Shown piece after piece: positions 1-6,083 of a stretch of DNA of 9,370 nt. The stretch lies in NCBI GenBank assembly GCA_903904765.1, contig CAIVEA010000311.1, positions 1 to 9,370 on the forward strand, given 5' to 3'. The number at the start of each line of letters is the position of its first letter. The first letter of the stretch is position 1. This DNA comes from an uncultured Chloroflexota bacterium (GTDB lineage: Bacteria > Chloroflexota > Anaerolineae > Aggregatilineales > Phototrophicaceae). The translations under genes were made by a program, and so were the position numbers. The notes under the pieces were generated by a model, which was given only the letters and a program-made list of their open reading frames with translations, did not search any database and was not told where the DNA came from.

Positions 1-2589
1 CAGAAGTAATGCCCATCTTTGTGCTGTGTGCGGTAGGTGAGCGCCAGATGCGTTTGCCCACGTGCGATAGCCTGTGTAATCTGGCGGATGATCAACTCGC
101 GGTCATCGGGATGGATGTATGACCAGCGCGTTGCCGTCTCCATCCCCAGCGACTCGCCAATCTCGCGCCCGTGCTGACGGTCATAGACCGAAGAAGCATA
201 GCTCACGCGGCGTGTATTGCCTTCGATAATGAGAATACCATCGCTGGTGTTCTCGGCGATCAGGCGATACTTTTCCTCGCTCTCGCGCAACGTCGCCTCC
301 ATCTGGCGGCGCTCGGTAATATCGCGGACAGAACCATACATCCGCCCATTGTGGGGGATAGAACGCCATTCGATAAAACGGTAGCTACCATCCGCACTAC
401 GGTAACGATTGACGAACTCGATCACCAATTTACCCTGATTGAGTTGTTCCATCGCTCCCAGCGTGGCCTGCACATCCTCAGGATGCACATATTGCATGAA
501 CAAACTGTTCTCGATCTCTTTGACCGGAAGCCCGAGCAGCCTTTCCCACGCCCGGTTGACCTTCAGCAATCGCCCTTCCATATCAGCGATATTGAGCAGG
601 TCGTCCGTGACGTTGAAGAACAGATCAAGCACCTCATAGCGGGCGGCCAGTTCCGCCTCCAACCGCTTGCGCTCGGAGATGTCGTATACCACACCCACCA
701 TACGCAGCGGTCTGCCATTCTCATCACGGATGACTTCGGCCTGATTATGCACGAAGCGTTCGCGGCCATCCGGCAACCGAATGCGATGATCCAACGCAAA
801 ATTCATGTTGTCATAGAGCGCGGCGGTGACGGTTTCATCCAAACGTGCCCGGTCATCAGGATGGGCGGCGCTGAGGAATAACGCGAAAGACACGAGCATT
901 TCCTGCGGGAGGTAGCCATACAAACGGTAAGTTTCATCCGACCATGTGACTACGCCGCTGCGAATATCGAAGTCCCAATCGCCCAAATGGGCGATGCGCT
1001 GCGCCTGCGCCAGCCGCAGTTCGCTCTCGCGCAGGGCATCCTCGGCCTGTTTGCGCTCGGTAATGTCATGAACGAGGGTGAGGATTTCCACCAGCGCCCC
1101 GGTCTGCGGGTCGTGTACCAGCGTATTCAGGGTTTCCACCCACAGATAATGCCCGTCGGCATGACGGACGTGCTGTTCGGCGCTATAAAATTCGGTACTT
1201 GAATCCGCCAAACGGCGGTAGGTGGCCTGCGCGGAAGCACGCACATCGGGGTCGAGGATATCGAACAACTGCTCCCCGATCAGATCCTCTGGAGAATAAC
1301 CCAACACCGCATGCACAGCGGGTGACACATAGGTACACGATCCATCCGGCGCGATGCGGACGATGACCTCTTTCACATTCGTTGCCAGCAAGCGATACTG
1401 CTCCTCACTGGCCTTCAGCGCGTCCTGTATGCGCTTGCGTTCGCCGATGTCCTGCACGATGCCGATGGTTTGCAGCAGGACACCGGTTTGCGGATCACGC
1501 ACCAGTGTGGCGGAAAAATCCGTCCACAATACGCTACCGTCTTTGCGGATGATGCGCTGCTCCACCTCAAAATGGTTCGTGCCGGAAGCCAGTGCCTGCC
1601 TGTAAGCTTCCCCACCGATGCGGAGATCGTCCGGGTGGGTGATGACGAGGCGAGGCTCGGTCATCATTTCTTCTACGGTGTAGCCCGTGATGGCATAAGC
1701 GGCGGGCGAAACATAGGTGCGCTGCCCGTCCGCCGACAGTAGCATAATCATATCCCGCGTATTCTCGGTCAAGAAGCGGAATCGTTGATTGGCTTGCGCT
1801 TCGGCCTGTACGGCTATCTCGCGCTCCGAAACATCGTTGAATACCCACAGACGACCATTCGGCAACGGGAAAGTGGAAACACTCAAGAATTGGGGTGCTT
1901 CGGCGAATTGCCACAACACATGCTGAACCGCCGCCCCCATCCGGGTCAGCCTGCAAGGCGGCGGCGACGTGGTGGGCATTTTCCGGGTTGAGCATCCGGC
2001 TCTGCAAACGCGCCATTGCCTGCGCCAGTTGATGGCTGGGAAGGCGAGTCTGTCCGGGCAAGGCAAGCAGCGCGGCAGCGGCGGGGTTGAGGTCGGCAAT
2101 CCCGTGCAGATCATCCACCGTGACCAGCGCCTCGGTGATGGCCTGCACCGTGCCGGAAAGCCGCTGAATTGTCAGGCGATCCTGACGGCGCTCCGCCCAA
2201 TCCGCCGCCAGCAGCGGCAAATCGCCCCTCAGTCGTTCGTCAAGAATGTGCGCCAGCGTGTCCGGTGGCATCTGCTGCGACCAGATCAGCAGCAGCGTCA
2301 GCCCATCGGACAGTTCCGCCCACAGCGCCGCCCGCACCACATCCGGCATCTTCACCCGCACTTCCGTCGGCACAAGATAGGCGATCTGGCGCGGGTCACG
2401 CACCAGCGTCAGCGCGGGGGGCATGTCGCTTGGCAGCAGCCACGTCAATTCCGGCTCCAGCCCCACTTCAGGCAAGGCGAGGGCAGCATAAGCCTCGTTC
2501 ATGCCGACGGCACTATCCAGAACCACCACCAAATCCGCAAGCACTTCGTTTTTGAGTAGATTGAGTTCAACTTTCAACGAAGGAATCAT
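1..2589 (-). CDS. Multi-PAS sensor protein, frameshifted and truncated by the window edge
   Basis: This is a signal-sensing protein whose output domain lies beyond the left edge. Reading across one frame change, about 862 residues are visible. Residues 1-130 look GAF-like (inference). Six PAS units follow, at roughly 147-256, 267-385, 393-512, 524-638, 652-758 and 771 to the edge. PAS units 1-5 end in a PAC-type D-[IV]-x-E-R motif (DVSER, DIGERK, DITERK, DISERK, DITERR); the sixth is cut before its own. No membrane segment is visible, so it is probably cytoplasmic. The start ATG at 2589 sits 6 bases after GAGGTGA, which overlaps the stop codon of the upstream hydrolase gene, implying translational coupling. 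The frame breaks at the C5 tract 1934-1938. A caller ignoring this would give one protein ending at 1567 and a second starting near 1979. The output could be a histidine kinase, GGDEF or PP2C domain; none can be seen. Confidence 0.85.
1934..1938 (-). other. Frameshift site in a five-base homopolymer
   Basis: On the minus strand the text reads GATGGGGGCGGCGG. With five G's, translation after residue 217 becomes low-complexity and arginine/serine-rich, and loses all PAS similarity until a stop at 1567. Removing one G gives D-G-A-A-V-Q-H-V-L-W-Q and joins directly to a clean PAS sequence that stays open to position 1. The simplest reading is one extra base, either a sequencing error or a true inactivating or phase-variable indel. 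Confidence 0.8.
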
Positions 2590-2595
2590 TAACGA

Positions 2596-3396
2596 TCACC
2601 TCAGTCCAAAAGTCTCGATCACCTGAATGAGTTCTTCCGGTGCAACCACATGCGGGAAATGTCCGGTGGAGCACAGAGTGGCATGCTGCCCACCGGGGAT
2701 ATGGTCGCTCAGCCAGCGCGAAGCCAGCGGCGACACAGCGGGATCGCCCGCGCTTTGCACCACCAGCGTCGGCACAGACACTTTCGACATATATTTGCGA
2801 TAATCGCCATGGAATGCTGCCCGCAAGGAGGTGGCCGCCACATCCGGCCCGCACGAGATCAACGATTGCCCAAACTCCTGCGCCAGATGCGGGCGATCCG
2901 GGTTCGCCATGACCGCCACGCCGAAACCAGCCGCCCATGTAGTGTAATTGGCGGTCAAATCGCGCAGCATCTCTTGAACCTGTTCGGTGCTGAACCCGCC
3001 TACATAGTCCGTAGCCGGGTCATCAATATATCGAGCCGAACCGTTCACCAGCACCATCCGCGAGAACAGACCGGGGTTGCTGATGGAAGCCAGCGCCCCC
3101 GCCACCGCCGACAATGAATGCCCGACGAACACCGCGCCCTGTATATCCATTTCGGCGCACAGTATGGCGAGATCATCCGCAAAGCCGAACAACGAACTGT
3201 GGCGGGTGGCGGAAAACAGCGCAGGGTCAGCGCCCGACGAACCCGCTATGGAAAAGGTCATCAGGCGGGCAGACGAAGAAAAATGGTCAACCAGCGGCTG
3301 CCAGTGCGTTTGGTTGCCGCCGATGCCATGCGCCAGCACGATCGTCGGACCCGAAGTGCCATGCAGAGTGGCGGCGTGAGCTTGTACGCGATTCAT
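2596..3396 (-). CDS. rsbQ: RsbQ-like alpha/beta hydrolase
   Basis: This 266-residue cytoplasmic alpha/beta hydrolase belongs to the RsbQ/KAI2/D14 group. The catalytic triad is readable as Ser94 in GHSLS, Asp218 in SAGDPAVSP and His246 in TGHFPH, nearly the same spacing as Bacillus subtilis RsbQ (Ser96, Asp219, His247). The oxyanion-region HGIGG is at 23-27. Stretches typical of RsbQ are present: ALASISNPGLFSRMVLVNGS, a Y-x-D-D-P segment at 123-127, GGF at 133-135, NYTTWA, and ANPDRP at 164-169. In Bacillus, RsbQ is needed to activate the PAS phosphatase RsbP in energy stress, probably through a small hydrophobic compound; plant relatives are hormone receptors. Here the gene directly precedes a multi-PAS gene, with the stop codon inside that gene's ribosome binding site, so the same partnership is inferred. 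The start ATG has GGAAGG about 10 bases upstream. The ligand is unknown, and a plain esterase role is the alternative. Confidence 0.88.
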   Translation of the reverse strand: MNRVQAHAATLHGTSGPTIVLAHGIGGNQTHWQPLVDHFSSSARLMTFSIAGSSGADPALFSATRHSSLFGFADDLAILCAEMDIQGAVFVGHSLSAVAGALASISNPGLFSRMVLVNGSARYIDDPATDYVGGFSTEQVQEMLRDLTANYTTWAAGFGVAVMANPDRPHLAQEFGQSLISCGPDVAATSLRAAFHGDYRKYMSKVSVPTLVVQSAGDPAVSPLASRWLSDHIPGGQHATLCSTGHFPHVVAPEELIQVIETFGLR

Positions 3397-3538
3397 GGTG
3401 AATAAGCCTTCCAGTTACAGGTAAAGCCAATCGTTCGACATGCTAAAAGATATGTTACAAAGTTATCCCATTTTAACGCAGATTTTCCATAACGATATTA
3501 AGAGAATAAAAATCACAAATTATGGAAATTGAATCCTC
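3397..3538. promoter_or_regulatory. AT-rich upstream region of the hydrolase gene with an inverted repeat
   Basis: This AT-rich stretch must contain the promoter of the minus-strand hydrolase operon, but no convincing -35/-10 pair stands out. It holds a perfect 9-bp inverted repeat, TTTCCATAA at 3484-3492 and TTATGGAAA at 3520-3528, with 27 bases between the arms. On the plus strand TTAAGA (3498-3503) and TATGGA (3521-3526), 17 bases apart, form a weak promoter-like pair pointing into the block at 3539-3755. The inverted repeat could be an operator or a hairpin. Confidence 0.35.
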
Positions 3539-3755
3539 ATCCCCTGTTCCACCACGCGGATTAGGGACACCTAGCAGAGTGACCGTTCCAGACTTCTACA
3601 GCGCGGGTGAGGTGCAGCCCTTCGTCATTGTGTAAGGGGGCGTTCTAGCGAAGGCAACCGTGTGTACCACAGGATCAGGCAGCGCAGCGATGGCAGGCCA
3701 GAGCAGGCGGGGAGATACGGAGATCATGGGCGATGTTTCCTCTAGGACAGGGGAT
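3539..3755. other. Unexplained GC-rich block bounded by an 11-bp inverted repeat
   Basis: The block begins ATCCCCTGTTC (3539-3549) and ends GGACAGGGGAT (3745-3755). The arms match at 10 of 11 positions and pair fully as RNA if one G-U pair is allowed. The roughly 195 bases inside carry no convincing gene; a 64-codon minus-strand frame (3596-3790) resembles nothing I recognise. There is internal pairing potential, for example CCTTCGT (3619-3625) with GCGAAGG (3648-3654). It could be a structured non-coding RNA closed by a terminal stem, or a small non-autonomous transposable element (AT occurs just outside CCCCTGT/ACAGGGG on both sides). It matches no RNA family I know by eye: I see no tmRNA, RNase P, SRP or tRNA signature motifs. 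The strand is undetermined. Confidence 0.4.
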
Positions 3756-3759
3756 TTCA

Positions 3760-3795
3760 GTTTCGAGTCCGAAAGGAGAGTCTCAAACACTTTTT
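3760..3795 (+). terminator. Possible plus-strand hairpin with U-run
   Basis: GTTT (3760-3763) pairs with AAAC (3785-3788), GAG (3765-3767) with CTC (3782-3784), and TCC (3768-3770) with GGA (3775-3777) around a GAAA tetraloop, with bulges at 3764 and 3778-3781. Five T's follow at 3791-3795. The stem is imperfect. It would make sense as the end of a plus-strand RNA from the preceding block, but that RNA is itself unproven. Confidence 0.25.
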
Positions 3796-3814
3796 GTGCC
3801 GGAGGGTGGGCAAC

Positions 3815-3838
3815 AAAAAAGCCCGCAGCGCCACGAGC
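3815..3838 (-). terminator. Intrinsic terminator after infA
   Basis: On the minus strand, GCTCG and CGGGC form a 5-bp stem (3834-3838 with 3821-3825, one G-U pair) followed by six T's (3820-3815). It lies 33 bases past the infA stop codon. A run of A's on the other side of the stem could extend it and lets the element work weakly in the plus direction too. Confidence 0.75.
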
Positions 3839-3870
3839 TTTTTCACCAATGGGGATTACTGAAATGTCGG

Positions 3871-4134
3871 CTACAATTCCATGTCGTCGCCGCCGTCCCC
3901 ACCGCGTGCATTGTCTTTATGACGGTAGATGATCCGGCCTCGTTTCGGGTCATAGACGCTCATCTCAACTTTCACCCGATCCCCAAGGAGGATACGGATA
4001 TAGTATTTCCGCATTTTACCAGAGAGATAGGCCAGAATGCGGTGACCGTTATCCATCTCGACCAGAAATTGTGTATTGGGCAGGGCCTCGACGACCAGAC
4101 CCTCCACTTCCAGTTTATCGTCTTTTTTCGACAT
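3871..4134 (-). CDS. infA: Translation initiation factor IF-1
   Basis: IF-1 binds the 30S A site and, with IF-2 and IF-3, guides start-codon selection. The 87-residue product has the whole single OB-fold: [20 protein letters not shown] (11-30), the hallmark [12 protein letters not shown] (38-49), GDRVKVEM (51-58) and [11 protein letters not shown] (61-71). Beyond residue 72, where IF-1 usually ends, there is a tail of about 15 residues rich in Gly and Asp. The ATG at 4134 is chosen because family similarity begins there; the reading frame is open further upstream to 4194, but those residues do not resemble IF-1. The GGAGGAG ribosome binding site is unusually close, with only 3 bases between GGAGG and ATG. 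It is last in the S1-bS21-IF-1 cluster, 84 bases after rpsU. Many bacteria carry infA in the ribosomal protein operon instead, so a second copy elsewhere is possible. Confidence 0.96.
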   Translation of the reverse strand: MSKKDDKLEVEGLVVEALPNTQFLVEMDNGHRILAYLSGKMRKYYIRILLGDRVKVEMSVYDPKRGRIIYRHKDNARGGDGGDDMEL

Positions 4135-4164
4135 ACTCCTCCAGATTGACTCCCAAAGCGTAAG

Positions 4165-4189
4165 CCGCTGCCGCAGAGACGGGCAGCGG
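4165..4189 (-). promoter_or_regulatory. Hairpin between rpsU and infA
   Basis: CCGCTGCC on the minus strand (4189-4182) pairs perfectly with GGCAGCGG (4172-4165) around a 9-base loop. It is followed by CTTACGCTTT, which is not a true U-run, so this looks more like an RNA-stability or processing hairpin, or a weak attenuator, than a full terminator. It lies between the rpsU stop and the infA ribosome binding site. Confidence 0.6.
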
Positions 4190-4218
4190 TTCACCTGCTT
4201 TGGTCTGCTGTTAGCGGC

Positions 4219-4416
4219 TTATTTCCCCGTCTTGCGTTGACGGCGACGGGCGCGGCGAATAGCCTTTTTCTTCTCGATACGGCGCAGTTCGCTCTTGGAA
4301 ATGTGCCAACGCTTGCGGCGCACAGTACTCAGAACGCCGCTGTTGGTGACGCGCTTACGGAAACGGCGCAGCAGCGATTCTTGCGATTCATTTGGCTTCA
4401 AAGTGACAGATGCCAT
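4219..4416 (-). CDS. rpsU: 30S ribosomal protein bS21
   Basis: bS21 is a small, very basic 30S protein located near the 3' end of 16S rRNA, where it helps base pairing with the mRNA ribosome binding site. The 65-residue product shows the family pattern: V-T-L-K-P-N-E-S near the N terminus, L-L-R-R-F-R-K-R-V (15-23), SGVL then RRKRWHISKSELRR, and an Arg/Lys tail ending RRARRRQRKTGK. The length is normal. A strong GGAGG (4430-4434 on the opposite strand) lies 13 bases before the ATG, somewhat far. The gene sits between S1 and IF-1; no good promoter is visible in the 95 bases after the S1 stop codon, so transcription probably continues from S1 through the intervening hairpin. Confidence 0.95.
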   Translation of the reverse strand: MASVTLKPNESQESLLRRFRKRVTNSGVLSTVRRKRWHISKSELRRIEKKKAIRRARRRQRKTGK

Positions 4417-4461
4417 ATTATTCCGGCTTCCTCCTTTCTAAAGGACTGCTTGGAACGACAT

Positions 4462-4500
4462 AAAAGCAGCTGCACTTTGCGCTTTGAGCGCAGCTGCTTT
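4462..4500 (-). terminator. Strong hairpin with short U-run between S1 and rpsU
   Basis: AAAGCAGCTGC and GCAGCTGCTTT (4500-4490 with 4473-4463) form a perfect 11-bp stem with a 16-base loop, followed on the minus strand by one further T and then ATG. An inner alternative hairpin, GCGCT-caa-AGCGC, overlaps it. It sits 11 bases after the S1 stop codon and has terminator form, but the T-tract beyond the stem is minimal. Because rpsU and infA seem to lack their own promoter, partial read-through is likely. Confidence 0.65.
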
Positions 4501-4511
4501 GTTAAGCGGGT

Positions 4512-5714
4512 TTATTGTACCGGATCGGCAGTCTCGGTGCTACCCTCTGTTTGAGGTACAGCCTGCGCCAGACGTTCCTGCCACTTGGCTTTTTCTTCGG
4601 CGGCCACGTCCTTCAGGCTCAAGCCCAGACGCTGACGTTCCGGCTCGATGCTGATGACGCGCAGCAACAGGCGCTGGCCTTCGTGGACGATCAGCGACGG
4701 GTCGGCGGGAATCGGGTCGGCCAACTGGCTACCATGCAGCAAGGCTTCGATGCCCGGATCGAGGCTGACGAACGCGCCAAACTGCGCCACGCGGGAGACG
4801 GTGCCTTCCACCAATTGCCCGACATGGTACAGGTCTTCGGCCTGCGACCAAGGATTCGGCTGGAGGCGCTTCAGGCTGAGGCCGATGCGTTTGCCCTCGG
4901 TATCCAGCCGCAGGATATACACCTGCACTTCGTCCCCGATGTTCAACACTTCTTTCGGATGCTTCACGCGATGCCACGCCAGTTCCGAAATGTGGATCAG
5001 GCCGTCCGCCCCGCCCAGATCAACGAACGCGCCGAAGTCGCGCAGGCCGCTGACCTTACCGGTACGCACATCGCCTTCCTTCAGTTCGCCCAGCAGAGCT
5101 TCCTTGTTGGCCTCGCGGCGACCACGCTGCGCGTCGCGCTGGCTGAACACCAGACGACGGCGCTTGCGGTTGACTTCGATCACTTTGAGGGTAATTTTCT
5201 TGCCCATCAGCGTCATCATGAAGGCCTTGCGGTCATCTTCGCTGATGCCACGCGGCAGATCGCTGATGTGGCTGGCGGGGACGAAACCGCGCAGGTTGCC
5301 GAACGGCACGATCAGGCCGCCCTTATTGGCATCGTAGACCACGCCTTCCCACACTTCTTCACTGGTCATCATGGCTTCGGCGCGCTTCCAATCCTCGCTC
5401 TGTTCGGCCTGCGAGACCGAGAGAACCAGATTGCCCTCGTCATCTTCCATACGCACGACGATCACTTCGATCTCGTCGCCCACATGGTACTCGTCGGTCA
5501 TCTTGCCCAGACGTTCGATGTCCTTGCGCGAGACAATGCCATCGCGCCCCATCATCCCCACGTCCACAATCAAGCCCTGATTGTCCACGCACAGGATACG
5601 TCCGGTGACGACTTCGCCGCGCTCCAATTGACCGGAAGCGAACGAGGCTTCCAGAAGCGATGCGAAATCCATATCGTCGGTCATTGTGAGAGTCTGACTG
5701 CCTTCCAACTGCAT
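4512..5714 (-). CDS. rpsA: Ribosomal protein S1 / S1 RNA-binding domain protein
   Basis: S1 binds single-stranded mRNA leaders and brings them to the 30S subunit. The roughly 400-residue product has four S1 (OB-fold) motifs, at about 30-102, 118-192, 211-283 and 296-368, then a charged, Gln/Thr-rich tail. The third is the most canonical (RTGKVSGLRDFGAFVDLGGADGLIHISEL); the fourth repeats FGAFVSLDPGIEALLHGSQL. Four motifs is short compared with the six of Escherichia coli S1 and close to the Gram-positive and cyanobacterial types. The start is uncertain: ATG 5714 has GGGGGAA 11 bases upstream, ATG 5684 (MTDDMDFASLLE) has none well placed, and TTG 5774 lies just past the leader terminator. It is first in a cluster with bS21 and IF-1, with a strong promoter and a long leader. 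Confidence 0.9.
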   Translation of the reverse strand: MQLEGSQTLTMTDDMDFASLLEASFASGQLERGEVVTGRILCVDNQGLIVDVGMMGRDGIVSRKDIERLGKMTDEYHVGDEIEVIVVRMEDDEGNLVLSVSQAEQSEDWKRAEAMMTSEEVWEGVVYDANKGGLIVPFGNLRGFVPASHISDLPRGISEDDRKAFMMTLMGKKITLKVIEVNRKRRRLVFSQRDAQRGRREANKEALLGELKEGDVRTGKVSGLRDFGAFVDLGGADGLIHISELAWHRVKHPKEVLNIGDEVQVYILRLDTEGKRIGLSLKRLQPNPWSQAEDLYHVGQLVEGTVSRVAQFGAFVSLDPGIEALLHGSQLADPIPADPSLIVHEGQRLLLRVISIEPERQRLGLSLKDVAAEEKAKWQERLAQAVPQTEGSTETADPVQ

Positions 5715-5772
5715 AATAATTGCATTCCCCCAAGGAACTTTGTTACCGATGATCTTTTCAGGACAGAGGCGC

Positions 5773-5792
5773 AAAAAACCCGGCAGACCGGG
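5773..5792 (-). terminator. Intrinsic terminator inside the S1 leader
   Basis: On the minus strand CCCGG-TCTG-CCGGG (5792-5779) is followed at once by six T's (5778-5773). It lies 59 bases before the chosen S1 start and about 110 bases after the promoter start point, with no convincing gene between. That placement is typical of transcription attenuation rather than of the end of a gene. No antiterminator fold is proven. Confidence 0.7.
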
Positions 5793-5907
5793 CTTTCCCC
5801 AGCTACCGAGTTCAGTTTGGTGCGGATTTTAGAACAAACGGCACGATCTTCAGCAGCAGCAACCACCGCGCACGGGGGTTGTGCCTTCCTCCCTTAAGAT
5901 GCCGCCG

Positions 5908-5936
5908 ATTGTAGGGTGTACGAATGGCTTTGTCAA
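5908..5936 (-). promoter_or_regulatory. Sigma-70-type promoter of the S1 operon
   Basis: The minus strand reads TTGACA (5936-5931), a 17-base spacer, then TACAAT (5913-5908): a perfect -35, a five-of-six -10 and optimal spacing. Transcription would start near 5901 and give a leader of roughly 190-220 bases before S1. It points away from the divergent proS gene. Confidence 0.8.
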
Positions 5937-6016
5937 TTATCCACAAACGCGATTGGTCTGCATTAGGGCAGTTTGCCCGCGCCAAACTCACCCCCCACAA
6001 GCGCATGGCCTTCCGT

Positions 6017-6022
6017 TATAAT
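6017..6022 (+). promoter_or_regulatory. -10 box of the proS promoter
   Basis: TATAAT is a perfect -10 hexamer, 61 bases before the proS ATG, giving a leader of about 55 bases. No good -35 is seen at the usual distance (the sequence there is C-rich), so a relaxed or activator-assisted promoter is possible. Confidence 0.55.
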
Positions 6023-6042
6023 GCGCCCACATTTCCGTTGCA

Positions 6043-6071
6043 TTCGGCTCACGTTCGGCTCATTCGCCTCA
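6043..6071 (+). repeat. Three short direct repeats in the proS leader
   Basis: TTCGGCTCA occurs at 6043-6051 and 6054-6062, and the variant TTCGCCTCA at 6063-6071, immediately before the ribosome binding site AAAGGA. Function is unknown; it could be a chance duplication. Confidence 0.5.
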
Positions 6072-6083
6072 AAGGAAACGACT

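Larger units (their letters stand above)
5715..6083. other. Divergent regulatory region between S1 and proS
   Basis: This 369-base gap holds the S1 leader with its terminator, the S1 promoter, the proS -10 box and the proS leader. A small palindrome, GGGCA-gtt-TGCCC (5966-5978), lies between the two promoters and might be an operator. I see no gene in it; an eight-codon frame at 5873-5850 on the minus strand was considered and set aside. Confidence 0.6.

Noticed and set aside
171..2559. Several plus-strand open frames across the PAS gene
   Set aside because: They lie opposite continuous PAS/PAC sequence and show no family features.
3596..3790. 64-codon minus-strand frame in the orphan block
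   Set aside because: There is no recognisable family, it is short and it spans the inverted-repeat arm; not supported as a gene.
3539..3795. tmRNA, RNase P RNA, SRP RNA or tRNA in the orphan block
   Set aside because: I looked for their conserved core motifs on both strands and found none; a T-loop-like TTTCGAGTCC at 3761-3770 lacks the required flanking stem bases.
5850..5873. Eight-codon leader frame with three Cys codons on the minus strand in the S1 leader
   Set aside because: It starts with GTG 14 bases from the nearest purine-rich site, and S1 has no link to cysteine supply; probably chance.
4515..5897. Long plus-strand open frame opposite S1
   Set aside because: It overlaps S1 entirely, has composition typical of an antisense shadow, and resembles no family; S1 motifs on the minus strand are unmistakable.
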